Origin: Ascarosepion bandense
Taxonomy: Eukaryota; Mollusca; Cephalopoda; Sepiida; Sepiidae
Assembly (NCBI GenBank): GCA_037127315.1
Contig: JBBBDQ010001277.1
Span: 490,001 to 554,000 of the forward strand
Reading direction: 5' to 3'
Length of the DNA: 64,000 nt
Below, piece after piece: positions 11,104-20,879 of the stretch (the stretch's first letter is position 1; every line of letters begins with the position of its first letter). The notes beneath the pieces are model-generated. The model worked only from the letters and a program-made list of their open reading frames with translations, was not told where the DNA came from and searched no databases. The position numbers were made by a program, and so were the translations under genes.

Positions 11104-11105
<2 letters not shown>
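10935..11105. repeat. fold-back element with hammerhead at the apex
   Basis: Nearly perfect ~70 bp arms (10935-11004 and 11035-11105) around a ~30 bp loop. The left arm plus loop holds a complete hammerhead on the minus strand; the right arm starts inside its stem-loop II. (TA)n follows. Confidence 0.85.
10968..11028 (-). ncRNA. type I hammerhead ribozyme
   Basis: Minus strand: stem I TATCAC/GTGATA (six perfect pairs), core CTGATGA, stem II GAAGC/GCTTC, GAAA, an imperfect stem III with a real loop, cleavage triplet GTA. It differs from most others here in not having a palindromic stem III. Confidence 0.75.

Positions 11106-11106
<1 letters not shown>

Positions 11107-11144
<38 letters not shown>
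11107..11144. repeat. (TA)n microsatellite
   Basis: TA run between a fold-back and HhSINE-1. Confidence 0.9.
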
Positions 11145-11145
<1 letters not shown>

Positions 11146-11146
<1 letters not shown>

Positions 11147-11339
11147 GTGATAATATGAATACGCGTAATATGATATGCGTTAAAAAAGTCTGCCTTCTTC
11201 CGCCGAACGCCCCGTGGCCCAGGGGTAGAGTCGCCGACTGACACAAAGTCGGTTGAGTTTCGAGCCTGGGTTAAGGAGCAATCGGAGTCTAACCGTACTG
11301 ATGAACTGTGATACAGCGAAACAGATCTATCTGCGGATG

Positions 11340-11343
<4 letters not shown>
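11146..11343 (+). mobile_element. HhSINE-1
   Basis: tRNA-like head with A box TGGCCCAGGGG and B-box-like GAGTTTCGAGCC, then the ribozyme and (TA)n. 5' leader shortened. Confidence 0.75.
11293..11336 (+). ncRNA. hammerhead ribozyme, slightly decayed
   Basis: Core CTGATGA and GAAA intact, stem I CCGTA/TGCGG fully paired. The first pair of stem II is lost (A opposite C) and stem III reads CAGATCTA with a lost end pair; triplet ATC still fits NUH. Confidence 0.65.
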
Positions 11344-11380
<37 letters not shown>

Positions 11381-11384
<4 letters not shown>

Positions 11385-11697
11385 ACGTTACGGAAATTAA
11401 CGAAATTTGGTTATAAGCAACCGACAATTTGTAATGAATTATTTTTACCGATACTCGTATATAAGTAGATATTCTGTTTTTAATTAAACAGTAGATAGCA
11501 CACATTTTCGTAATAAAAATTTATCGTAAATAATCAGGACGGTAGATATAAATATAAAAATACTGTTTTATTAAAAACAGAATATCTACTTAAATACGAG
11601 TATCGGTAAAAATAATGTTCAAAATAATTCATTACAAATTGTCGGTTGCTTTTAACCAAGTTTCGTTAAAATTCGTTAATTTCCGTAACATGTTTAC
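11381..11697. repeat. fold-back of SINE-L tail sequence
   Basis: Arms 11381-11485 and 11572-11697 are inverted copies (for example TACCGATACTCGTAT against ATACGAGTATCGGTA). A third, direct copy of part of the sequence closes SINE-L near 12000. Confidence 0.8.
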
Positions 11698-11789
11698 ATT
11701 TGTTGACATTACGATACATTTCAGAGCAGATATGTTTGTTTACGGTGAATCGAAGATTGTGTTATATAAGCATGGTAAAAACCTCGTCT

Positions 11790-12015
11790 GATCAAAAGGC
11801 TATTCATGGTCGAGTGGTCAAGACGGTACCAGCATCAAATGGTATGCCTCCCCTATGTAATAGGGGTCGCAGGTTCGAATCCTGCTGGATAACACACATT
11901 TTCATAATAAAAATTTATCGTAGAATAATCAAGCCGGTAGATATAAATATAAAAATACTGTTTAATTAAAAACAGAATATCTACTTAAATACGAGTATCG
12001 GTAAAAATAATGTTC
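11790..12015 (+). mobile_element. SINE-L, tRNA-Leu-like SINE
   Basis: Exact A box TGGTCGAGTGG (11807-11817) and exact B box GGTTCGAATCC (11872-11882). A long variable arm (CCCCT/AGGGG) and a perfect T stem (GCAGG/CCTGC) mark a class II tRNA ancestor. The acceptor stem does not pair, so it is a SINE head and not a functional tRNA gene. An AT-rich tail follows. Confidence 0.8.
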
Positions 12016-12125
12016 AAAATTATATATATATGTATGTCTGCGTTTTTGACGGTACAAAACCTTATAGCGTATAAGGCAATACAATTTTTACTATAGGCAT
12101 TGATCAATTTTAAAACAGAAATCAC

Positions 12126-12160
12126 CAGTCGATCGGTTTCGTTCCCTCTCGTCAGAACTG
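12126..12160 (-). ncRNA. minimal hammerhead-like motif
   Basis: Minus strand: stem I CAGTT/GACTG (one G-U), core CTGACGA, GAAA, short stem III CCGA, triplet ATC. Stem II GAGGGAAC offers only one firm pair, so this copy is probably weak or dead. Confidence 0.5.
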
Positions 12161-12511
12161 TAAACGGGGAAACAAATTATGATAAGAATGTTTGTCACAG
12201 ATGGTGTGAATGAATGGATGAATGGACAGGGAAAAAATAATAAAAGTTATAACATCTAAAGATGCTAGAGACACAGCAAAGCAAGCACAAGCAACCAGTC
12301 TCTTTGTTTAAAAAGAGAGGGTCACCTGGACCTGATAAAACAGCATCTCCAACACCTCCAGGTGGAAAGACGAGTGCGATTTGGTCAAAACAGAGAACCA
12401 GTTCACACTGAAATCCATAGCACAGGTCGGATTATTTATCAAGTGATCAGCTAGAGAAGACCCATATGTATTTCGAATGGTATCTGTTCATCAGGTCATT
12501 ATATATATATA

Positions 12512-12895
12512 CTAGCAGTATAGCCCGGCGTTGCTCGGGTGAAATGAAAGCTTTAAAACTAATCCATGGGCCTGGAGCTCAGACTCTTTGGACGTTGGCA
12601 CGAAAGACTAAAAAGCAATAGTTGTTTCCAGTTAAAGCGAAACCGTAGACTGAAAGAAAAATGAATGGATATAAGTCAAATTTTGATTTCTTGGTATCGA
12701 TATCAAATAAGTTTTTTCGTCGTAAACTGAATTTTGAAGGCTAAATAAGTCCTCTGAGTAAATGGTATCATGGCTGAGACTAAGAACTACAATTATATCT
12801 ACTTTGAGCCAAACCCGAAGCAAAAACTAAAATAAAAGGGCTGAAAAAAATACAGACATACAGGCAGATAAACAGACACACACACAAACATCTTG

Positions 12896-12938
<43 letters not shown>

Positions 12939-13260
12939 CGATTTTCTGCACTAGTGTAAGAACTGCAACCTTGAAACTTCTGAATATCGTTTCTTATGTC
13001 TTTGTCTATGAGTGTATCAAATTTGATTAAAATCAGACCACTCCTTCTATAACCCGATTTTTTCGATTACCGATTTTCAATATTTATCGGATATACCTCA
13101 ACACAAAACCTAGCTAAGAACCCTCGCAAACGCTTATACTACAACTGTGTAAATTTTCAAGAAAATCGGTTTAGTCGTTTCGGAGTCTATAGGTAACGGA
13201 CACGCGCACACACAGACACACACACGCACACACAAAGTTACATTTATAAATAAGTTTAGA
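12512..13260 (-). mobile_element. Helitron (non-autonomous), full length
   Basis: On the minus strand it runs from TC (TCTAAACTTATTTATAAATG) to the GC hairpin and CTAG, inserted between A and T. Internal (TA)n at 12898-12935 sits at the same place as in other copies. No protein coding. Confidence 0.82.
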
Positions 13261-13765
13261 TTTAATAATAGTGTATTTGGGCAGCCACACTTTTTTTTGC
13301 AAGGTTTTTCCTGAATGTTGTAGGGTTACTTTCCTTGTTGTCTGTCCGGTCATGTAAATTAAAAACTGTTTATTCTGAACTGCATGACCCGGCAGCATGC
13401 ACTGGCCCAGTGGCCCATGTGTCCTTAAGATTGTAGATGTAGACGTTGGTTAGTTCCAATGACTTGACCCAAAGACCTGTAAGTTCAATTTCAGGCTACA
13501 GCAGTGGTAAACAAGTAACCTAGAGAGTTCAGTTAAAGGGAGATGACTCTTGACTACCAAAAGCGGCTTCGCACAAGGAATATGAATGATATACCCCAGT
13601 AATCGTATTAAAGGGTTCGGTTCGAAATTCCGAGCATCTGAAGAAGACCGGAGCCTACAACTACTGAAACGTCGTACAAATGGCAACAAAGATAAGAACA
13701 ATTGTCCGAATAATGTAAATCTTGTAAGTACTACCTCATCTCAGAAATAAAGACAAATATATGTC

Positions 13766-13768
<3 letters not shown>
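13261..13768. other. unassigned, with hammerhead-like core
   Basis: At 13634-13672 the plus strand has CTGAAGA followed by GAAACGTCGTAC, but stem I does not pair and stem II is at most two pairs. Otherwise nothing recognised. Confidence 0.35.

Positions 13769-13806
<38 letters not shown>
13769..13806. repeat. (TA)n microsatellite
   Basis: 3' tail side of HhSINE-2. Confidence 0.9.
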
Positions 13807-13808
<2 letters not shown>

Positions 13809-14205
13809 AAATTATAGGAGCATTTTTGAAATAATTACATAATTTATCAAGTTTTTTATTAGACCCCAACAGAATACAGAAAGCACTGAACGGCCGTTTC
13901 GTCCTATGTTTAGGACTCATCAGCAGTGCGCATCCATTACCAGGAAATGAAACCCAGATAGTTGTGTTATTAAGCAGATGCCATACCAACTGTACCACGG
14001 GCCCTGGTGGTGAGGAGGTAACACTTTAAACTTGATATAGCGCCACCCATTCACATATTCCTAAGAGGAAATCACCCAAGTTCCTTTAACCATAGGACTG
14101 TGCCTCCCAGAGTCACGACTACTCAAACTAAGTTGCTCACTCCGGAGCTATAACCTGGTTCAAGCAACGATATAAACTGAAATTGTAGGAGGATATGAAA
14201 TATGT
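13807..14205 (-). mobile_element. HhSINE-2, second tRNA-derived SINE with hammerhead
   Basis: Minus strand: A box TGGTACAGTTGG (13986-13997), B-box-like GGTTTCATTTCC (13943-13954), then a hammerhead starting 13 bases on, a ~75 bp tail and (TA)n. Upstream of the A box is a ~200 bp leader. The A-to-B spacing (~31 bases) is almost the same as in HhSINE-1, but the sequence is unrelated. Confidence 0.72.
13883..13929 (-). ncRNA. type I hammerhead ribozyme (in HhSINE-2)
   Basis: Minus strand: stem I GCACTG/CAGTGC (six perfect pairs), CTGATGA, stem II GTCCTA/TAGGAC with loop AACA, GAAA, palindromic stem III CGGCCG, triplet GTT. This is the most regular hammerhead in the window. Confidence 0.9.

Positions 14206-14206
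<1 letters not shown>

Positions 14207-14252
<46 letters not shown>
14207..14252. repeat. (TA)n microsatellite
   Basis: TA run separating two hammerhead elements. Confidence 0.9.
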
Positions 14253-14255
<3 letters not shown>

Positions 14256-14420
14256 CATCAAGTTTTTATTAGACCTCAACAGAATGCAGAAAGCACTGGA
14301 CGGCCGTTTCGTCCTATCAGTGGATGCGCACTACTGATGAGTCCCAAATATAGGACGAAACGGCCGTCCAGTGCTTTCTGCATTCTGTTGAGGTCTAATA
14401 AAAAAGTTGATGAATTATCT
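14253..14420. repeat. inverted HhSINE-2 3' halves (fold-back)
   Basis: The left arm is an inverted copy of the right arm from within stem-loop II outward; only the right side has the complete ribozyme. The arms share the AGAATGCAGAAAGCACTGGA block. Confidence 0.82.
14328..14374 (+). ncRNA. type I hammerhead ribozyme (HhSINE-2 type)
   Basis: CTGATGA, stem II GTCC/GGAC, GAAA, stem III CGGCCG and triplet GTC are intact. Stem I GCACTA/CAGTGC has five pairs with a mismatch next to the cleavage site. Confidence 0.8.
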
Positions 14421-14421
14421 A

Positions 14422-14493
<72 letters not shown>
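14420..14493. repeat. (TA)n(TG)n microsatellite
   Basis: TA run followed by a ~50 bp TG run. Confidence 0.92.
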
Positions 14494-14495
<2 letters not shown>

Positions 14496-14970
14496 TTATA
14501 TAACCATACTAGTTTGAACCCTGAGTAATTTTCGTTTTAGTAAGCTAATTGTAATTTTGAATATAACTGCTAACATTCCTTAGTTTTGCTCTATAGTGAC
14601 AGCGTACACCGTGGATTAAACGAAAAATGCAGTTATCCTCAATGACAAAGCAAGGCTGCTTATAGTTAGAAAAAGTAGAACATTGTTTGTTCTATTCCAC
14701 TCGTCATATTCATCTGGTTAGTTTGGGTTTATTTTGTTTTACGGCGTATCAAACTCAATGGCTAATTTAATGCCGATAAGATTTTTAGGATCGGTTCTTA
14801 TGAATAGAATATGTATTCTTTGCAAGGAGTAAAGCTGTTTTTAGTTAAGATATGTTTTTACTTTCTACGCTGTCTTATTTTGATAACATTCAGCGATGTG
14901 TTTTGATTATTTTTTTTTTACTAGTCGTGAAATGATAAAGAATTCAATTAAATAACGCAAAATGCATATA
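14494..14970. other. unassigned stretch
   Basis: No gene. A TTTACGGCGTATCAA-like string near 14738 has loose relatives near 17655 and 49070, suggesting an old unclassified repeat. Confidence 0.35.
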
Positions 14971-15322
14971 TCGAAACTTATTTATAAATGGAACTTTGTC
15001 TCTGTGTGTGTGTGTCTGGGTGTGTGTGTCTGTGTGTGTCTGTGTCTGTGTGTATGTGTATCCGTTACCTATAGACTCCGAAACGGCTGAACTGCTTTTC
15101 TTGAAAATTTAAACAGTTGTACTATAAGCGGCTGCGAGTGTTCTTAGCTAGGTTTTGTGTTGAGGTATGCCCGATAAATATCGATAATCGATAATCGAAA
15201 AAATCGGGTTATAGAAGGAGTGGTCCGATTTTAGTCAAATTTGATACACTCATAGACAAAGACATAAGAAACGATATTCAGAAGTTTCAAGGTTGAAGTT
15301 CTTACAAAAGTGCAGACAATCG

Positions 15323-15328
<6 letters not shown>
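14971..15328 (+). mobile_element. Helitron 5' half
   Basis: Begins TC after A with the family 5' end and runs to the internal (TA)n, where it is cut. A second copy in the same orientation starts at 15384. Confidence 0.75.

Positions 15329-15382
<54 letters not shown>
15325..15382. repeat. (TA)n microsatellite
   Basis: TA run between two Helitron copies; expanded from the internal TA tract. Confidence 0.9.
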
Positions 15383-15383
<1 letters not shown>

Positions 15384-15384
<1 letters not shown>

Positions 15385-16018
15385 CTAAACTTATTCATAA
15401 ATGGAACTTTGTCTCTGTGTGTGTCTGTGTGTGTGTATCCGTTACCTATAGACTCCGAAACGGCTGAACCGATCTTCTTGAAAGTTTACACAGTTGTACT
15501 ATAAGCATAGGATGTGCGTTGTGGTACAGTGGATATCGGCTCAGAACGAAAAACCGGGGAGCCGAGTTCGAATTCCAGCTGAATCCATTGCATTCACTTA
15601 CGCACAAATGCCCTTGGGAAAGGTATTAATCCGTCTCTTCCCTCCAGTTATGGGTTAAATAGCAGGACATATTGGGTTCTATAGCCATAGTCGGCAACCG
15701 GTCTACCGCAGAAAGCAATGGCAACCTACTGCGGGATAATCTTCTGCCCAGTCAGTCATGTCTCTTTCGAGACATGATCACCCAAGCGTGTTTCACGTAT
15801 GGCACTTAACTGACTGACTATAAGCGTCTGCGGGTGTTCTTAGCTAGGTTTTGTGTCGAGGTACCCCCGATAAATATCGAAAATCGATAATCGAAAAAAT
15901 CGGGTTATAGAAGGAGTGGTCCAATTTTAGTCAAATTTGATACACTCATAGACAAAGACATAAGAAACGATATTCAGAAGTTTCAAGGTTGAAGTTCTTA
16001 AAATAGTGCAGAAAATCG

Positions 16019-16066
<48 letters not shown>

Positions 16067-16249
16067 AAACAAGATGTTTGTGCCTATGTCTGTTTATCTG
16101 TCTGTATGTCCTTTATACAAATCCACAATTTCTATCCGATTCTCACCAAACTTCACACAAATATTTTTTAGGCTGAGTGTGAGCTGCAGGACCATGGATT
16201 AGTTTTAAAGCTTTCATTACACCCGAGCAACGCCGGGCTATACTGCTAG
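15384..16249 (+). mobile_element. Helitron (non-autonomous) split by SINE-A
   Basis: Starts A|TC (TCTAAACTTATTCATAAATG) and ends hairpin-CTATACTGCTAG|T. Removing the SINE and one repeat of its target duplication leaves ~547 bp. Internal (TA)n at 16020-16063. It is the clearest complete Helitron in the window. Confidence 0.88.
15507..15816 (+). mobile_element. SINE-A insertion with exact target-site duplication
   Basis: Flanked by ACTATAAGC at 15498-15506 and 15817-15825. The unbroken site is seen in other Helitron copies, which proves insertion and defines a ~310 bp element from near GGATGTGCG to ACTGACTG. A box TGGTACAGTGG, B-box-like GAGTTCGAATTCC. Confidence 0.93.
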
Positions 16250-16804
16250 TTGAAAATAAAACACAGTATGAGGCAATCTGTTATTCTATTTGAAAATGAC
16301 TGTCTTCCCTGAAGATGGCTAAAGCCATAGCTGCCTTGACCGCTGTACTTCCGCATGTAAAGATTGTAAACCGGAGATATACAGGGTGCGTATGGTATTT
16401 GAGAACAGATTTTATACTTACACAAAATTGACAGATAATGATGTTCTCCTAGCAAAAATGTTGCGAGGATAAGAATAAACATACTGTTTAGTAATTTTAT
16501 TTAATAAAGTCTTCTTCAGCTTCGCTAACGGATTCTATGCAAGGTCCGAGTCGCCTACATGCTAGGATCAATTGCTCCTTTTTCATACTGGACTTTACTC
16601 TGTCTATGGAGGCTTTTTAGATATTCTTAGTGTTAAGAGAATGCTCATTAAACTCTTTCTCAACTACGCTGCATGCATAGTAGTCCAATGGATTGAGACC
16701 TGGAGAGCAAGGATACCAAAGGGTAAGGGTTATGACATCTTTTCATTTAGGGGCCTCTTAGATCTGATCAAGCAATTTTCCTTTATTTTTATTTTTTATT
16801 TTTT
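16250..16804. other. unassigned, one worn hammerhead-like core
   Basis: At about 16317 the plus strand reads CTGAAGATGGCTAAAGCCA with a good stem II, but the GAAA segment is replaced. No gene recognised. Confidence 0.35.
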
Positions 16805-17345
16805 TTTTTTTAATCATTTCACCCCGAGCAAGGCAGAAACGCCACTGATGTGCAGGGGGTTACATAAATGTAGAAAGATTAATTAGAAAAGAGTGAGGAG
16901 TACAAGCTAGTTAGAAAGGAACAATAGAAAGCTGAGAAAGCAGGTGCAATGACAGATACATGGGCGGAGAGAACGTGAAGATTATACAGGGGAGGGGAGA
17001 GAGCTAGAGTCCAGTGGTTAGTAGGTGAGTATTAACTTTGCTTTTAAATTTCTGGAGGTCGTAGCCGTCAGGAAAGCAAGAATACGGGAGTGAGTTCCAC
17101 AGGCGGGAAGTGCGAGAGAGGAAGCTGCAGGAGTAGAATTGTCGTCTGCGTTTGGCTAACCTGACTGTGAATGGGTGGGACCCAGTTGCCAGTCTGGTTG
17201 CACGGGTAAACACCTGTTGAGGAGGCATCAGTGACTTAAGCTCATTCGAGCAGAAGCCATGAAAGTATTTATAGAAGAGACAGAGGGAGGCCACATTTCG
17301 ACGATGGGAAAGTGGCTGCAGACGAGTCGCCAGATCAGTTATTTA
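16805..17345 (-). pseudogene. LINE-C C-terminus and 3' end
   Basis: The minus-strand frame from 17294 begins at the VASLCLFYKYFHGFC-type block and ends with SRLWNSLP and FKSKVNTHLL. The 3' UTR ends in the family terminus (GCCTTGCTCGGGGTGAAATG) at 16805. 5'-truncated. Confidence 0.8.
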
Positions 17346-18438
17346 CATAAAATGATTTTTTCTTATCACACAAGACTTGTATCTGATGTCTTCGCCGAAA
17401 TAATTTCAGATTGTTTCTTTTGACACATGGCGTTCTTTTGCAATTGATCTTCTGGGATTACCATCAATGGTCTGCTGTAGTTGCCAAATAAATTCAGATG
17501 TTCTAATGGTACAAGTGCATCTGGAATGTTTCTTACGCTTCTTATTGGTGATACATTTCCATCTTTGGCCACTATCTCCTTGGAAGTTTTGTAGACGAAG
17601 GATCTTGTGATTTTAAAAAATCATGCTATTTCTAAGTCAGAGCTTTAGTTTTGTTTAACGGCATATCAACATCTCTGAGGGTTATCATTCGAGGTAGTTA
17701 AGTGGTTAAGGGAACTGTAAACGGGTAGAGCAATCTAGTACGTAGACGTAATGGACGGTACTCGTCGTATGCAGTATCCTGAGACGTAGGCGTAGTCAGT
17801 AGATGTAGATCAATAGTTTTAGACCTCTAGTAGTAGACCAATAGACTTCTAGTAGAAGATTTCTAGATATCCCCGCCTTAGTCTGTATTCATGGCTGACA
17901 CCAGCCAATCCCATTCCAGTGAGGGGGAACCAAGGTGTATACATATTCATTACCTATTCATTACATAATATATATAATATATAAAATAAGAAAATAATAA
18001 ACAGAAACTAAAAATCCTTGAAGCAATCTACATTAAACAATTTAAACCTGGTTTGAATACAATCAATTTTGATATTTCCAATAAATGCCTGTAATCAGAC
18101 CAGGGACCACAACGCCACTATTGTGTCACTGTCTTCGGCCATCCGCCACGGTAGGGATGGATTTATATTTTCAATTTAATTCTCTTTATTGTTAATAACT
18201 TAAATGTTCTATGTTTACTGTGTGTTAATATCTATTCTTTGATAATGGCTTATGTGAGCCGAAAACTTAGACCCGATAAAAAAATCAACAATTACTGTGA
18301 TTTTTTGTTGTCTTTCAACGACATCACCATCAAGTATATCAGACGGTATGAACGGATCCTACACAAAATTAATAGACAAAACTTGTCTATATTATTCAAT
18401 GAAACCTGCATTAATGAAAAAATGCTGCCAAAATACAC

Positions 18439-18440
<2 letters not shown>
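17346..18440. other. unassigned, with possible hammerhead relic
   Basis: A minus-strand open frame (17366-17572) has no recognised relatives. At 18240-18272 the plus strand reads TTGATAA, stem GGCT/AGCC, GAAAA: the layout of a hammerhead whose core residues C3 and G8 are changed. Confidence 0.35.

Positions 18441-18518
<78 letters not shown>
18441..18518. repeat. (TA)n(GATA)n(GA)n compound microsatellite
   Basis: Three adjoining simple repeats in succession. Confidence 0.92.
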
Positions 18519-18523
<5 letters not shown>

Positions 18524-18692
18524 CATTCTGGTTATTGGGCATGTATAATGATAATATACACGCTAAAAAGTGCCTTCTTCTACCGAGCGCCCATAGCTCA
18601 AAGATAGAATCGTTGACTGACGCCACTTCGGTCGGGTTTCAATCCTGGATTAAAGCAATCGGAGTGTAACCGTACTGATGAACTGAGAAAGA
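18519..18692 (+). mobile_element. HhSINE-1, truncated in the ribozyme
   Basis: Leader and tRNA-like head are present, and the hammerhead starts (CCGTACTGATGA) but breaks off after the first bases of stem II into A-rich sequence. Confidence 0.72.
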
Positions 18693-18714
18693 AATAAAAA
18701 AATAAAAAATATAT

Positions 18715-19056
18715 ATTTACGTCACAAAAAAAAAACAGGTTTTTGTGAACTAATTTTTTTAACTTCCGCTTTTGAATTCTTAACCTTCAATTTATTTTTT
18801 TTTAAATTTATTTTTTATTTCATTTTGAAATGTGGTAGTTGCCGATGAGATGTGAAATTTCTCTTTGGGATTTCATGTTGAAATGATCATTCAGCAGTTT
18901 TGAACATCGAAATTTATGTTATTTTATAATTTGCTCTGTAATTTTAATTACATTGAGCTCTCAACCTGTATCATTTTTTAATATTAAAATATTAATATTA
19001 ATTAGGATCGAGTCTTTGGGATTTACTTTCCTGCTTTACTTTTTGGATTAAATTCA

Positions 19057-19063
<7 letters not shown>
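18715..19063 (+). repeat. Rep-G copy 1
   Basis: A ~330-350 bp sequence that matches 30425-30743 almost throughout (shared ATTTCATGTTGAAATGATCA and TTAATTAGGATCG). Both copies end at (TA)n beside a hammerhead fold-back. Class unknown. Confidence 0.75.

Positions 19064-19111
<48 letters not shown>
19062..19111. repeat. (TA)n microsatellite
   Basis: TA run between Rep-G and a fold-back element. Confidence 0.9.
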
Positions 19112-19114
<3 letters not shown>

Positions 19115-19183
19115 AAAAACTACTAAAAAGTTGTAAGTTTAAAAATGTATTTTTTTGAAAGTATTTATTTATTTCTATTATTA

Positions 19184-19225
19184 TATTTGATATTTCAGAC
19201 CGTCCTCGGTCTTTCATCAGAAACA
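19184..19225 (-). ncRNA. hammerhead-like motif (left arm)
   Basis: Minus strand: stem I TGTTT/AAATA, core CTGATGA, stem II AGACC/GGTCT after one unpaired A, GAAA, two-pair stem III (ATAT), triplet ATC. AU-rich stems make activity uncertain. Confidence 0.55.
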
Positions 19226-19391
19226 CTTAAAAAATGTTTTCTCTAAAACAAAATTTATAAGTATTATTTAAGATAGGTTTACGTTTACAAATATTAAAAA
19301 AATCTGTCGCTTTCTGCATCACGTGATGTAAACAATCTCACGGACGAACGCTCTCGCGAAATTCGCTTCTAATTTCAATTTTAAAATCCTT

Positions 19392-19433
19392 TGTTTCTGA
19401 TGAAGGACCGAGGACAGTCTGAAATATCAAATA
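19392..19433 (+). ncRNA. hammerhead-like motif (right arm)
   Basis: Same layout as the left arm, but stem II is damaged (GGACC against AGTCT). Core and triplet intact. Confidence 0.48.
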
Positions 19434-19563
19434 TAATAACAGAAATAAATACTTTCAAAAAATACATTTTTAAACTTACAACTTTTTAGTAGGTTTTCCT
19501 ATATATATATATATATATAGCGAGAGAGAGAGAAATAGGAGAGAGAGAAAGACGTATATGTAC

Positions 19564-19613
<50 letters not shown>
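19564..19613. repeat. (TA)n(TG)n microsatellite
   Basis: TA run then TG run. Confidence 0.9.
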
Positions 19614-19615
<2 letters not shown>

Positions 19616-20230
19616 CAGGTGCATGCATTTATTTCGGCCATCAAACGTGCGTCTCTTTATCGGATGTAATCTTTTTGCGTCGAAAGAATTCTGGAAATAA
19701 TAATAGCCACCTTGAGAAAAGTCCGGACGAGTTAATGCAAAAAACAAGAGATTTATTTCCTGTCGGAGTTCTTCAGTTTCATTTCTGTAGCTAATTCTAG
19801 AAGCAGGAGAAAGAAAGAAAGAAAGAAAGAAAGGGAAAGAAAAAAGGGAATGTAAAGAAAGAAAACGAAAGAAAAGAAAAAAGAAAGAAAAGTAAAGTAA
19901 AGAAGGAAACTAATGAAGATGATAGGAGACAGAAAGGTAATAGGAAAGAAAGAACGAAGAAAGGAAGGTATAAAAAAGGAATGGTATCGAACGAAAGAAA
20001 GAAAGAAAGAAAGAAGGTACAGAAAGAAAGAAAGAAGGTACAGAAAGAAAGAAAGAAAGAAAGAAAGAAAACTATAGAAAGTCTCAAAGAAAGAAAGAAA
20101 AAAAGGCAAAGAGAGAAAGAGATAGTAAAAAAAGAAAAGAACGACGCAAGATATAGACAGAAGGTGAGGGTGTAGATAGACAGAAAGAAAAATTGAGCGA
20201 AAGAAAAGGAATGCATTTCAGAAGAGCCAA

Positions 20231-20270
<40 letters not shown>

Positions 20271-20692
20271 GAGAGAGAGGGAGTGAGTGAGTGAGTGAGT
20301 GGGGAGAGCAAGATAGCAAAAAACCATAGAAAAACAAAATGAGAGGATGTGTATGCGTAAGAAAGAGGGGGGAAGAGAGAGCAATAATGACAGAAAAGGG
20401 AGTGGCGGATGAGTTTATATGCGAGAGAGAGAGAAAGAGTAAAGTATAGCAAAAGAGAAAGAGAGAGTGGGAGGATATGTGTGTGTGCACGTGTGTGTGT
20501 GAGAGAGAGAGAGAGGTGGGGTGAAGAGTAAAAGTGATAGAAATAGTGTGGATGATGTGGGATTGAGAGGGAAGAAGAGAGAGTAAAAGACAGAAAAAGA
20601 GAGTTGGGGAATTTTTTGCGTGAGAGAGAGAGAGAGAGAGAGAGGACAAGGGGAAGAGATATAAAAAGACAGAAAAGGGGAGTGGGAGGATG

Positions 20693-20749
<57 letters not shown>

Positions 20750-20879
20750 CGACGTAGAGAAGCCAACAGTGTTTTTTAATCCATTAAAATAAAAAGACGC
20801 CCGTTTGATGGTCGAAATAAAAATATAAAGTTTAAAAATTATTTATATTTTTGCAAAAAAAACTTAACATCAGGAAGGG

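Larger units (their letters stand above)
19113..19500. repeat. fold-back element, hammerhead core in both arms
   Basis: Arms 19113-19225 and 19393-19500 are inverted copies around a ~170 bp spacer. Each arm carries one hammerhead-like motif pointing outwards. (TA)n on both sides. Confidence 0.82.

Noticed and set aside
11807..11890. Functional tRNA-Leu gene
   Set aside because: Pol III boxes, variable arm and T stem are good but the acceptor stem does not pair and a SINE tail follows; a second diverged copy has the same tail.
12440..12492. Hammerhead on the minus strand (CTGATGA ... GAAATAC)
   Set aside because: Core halves are present, but neither stem II nor stem I pairs in any register I tried.
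12512..12545. Relationship between the Helitron end and the LINE-C 3' end, which share TTGCTCGGG
   Set aside because: Shared string is short and lies in structurally different termini; treated as coincidence.
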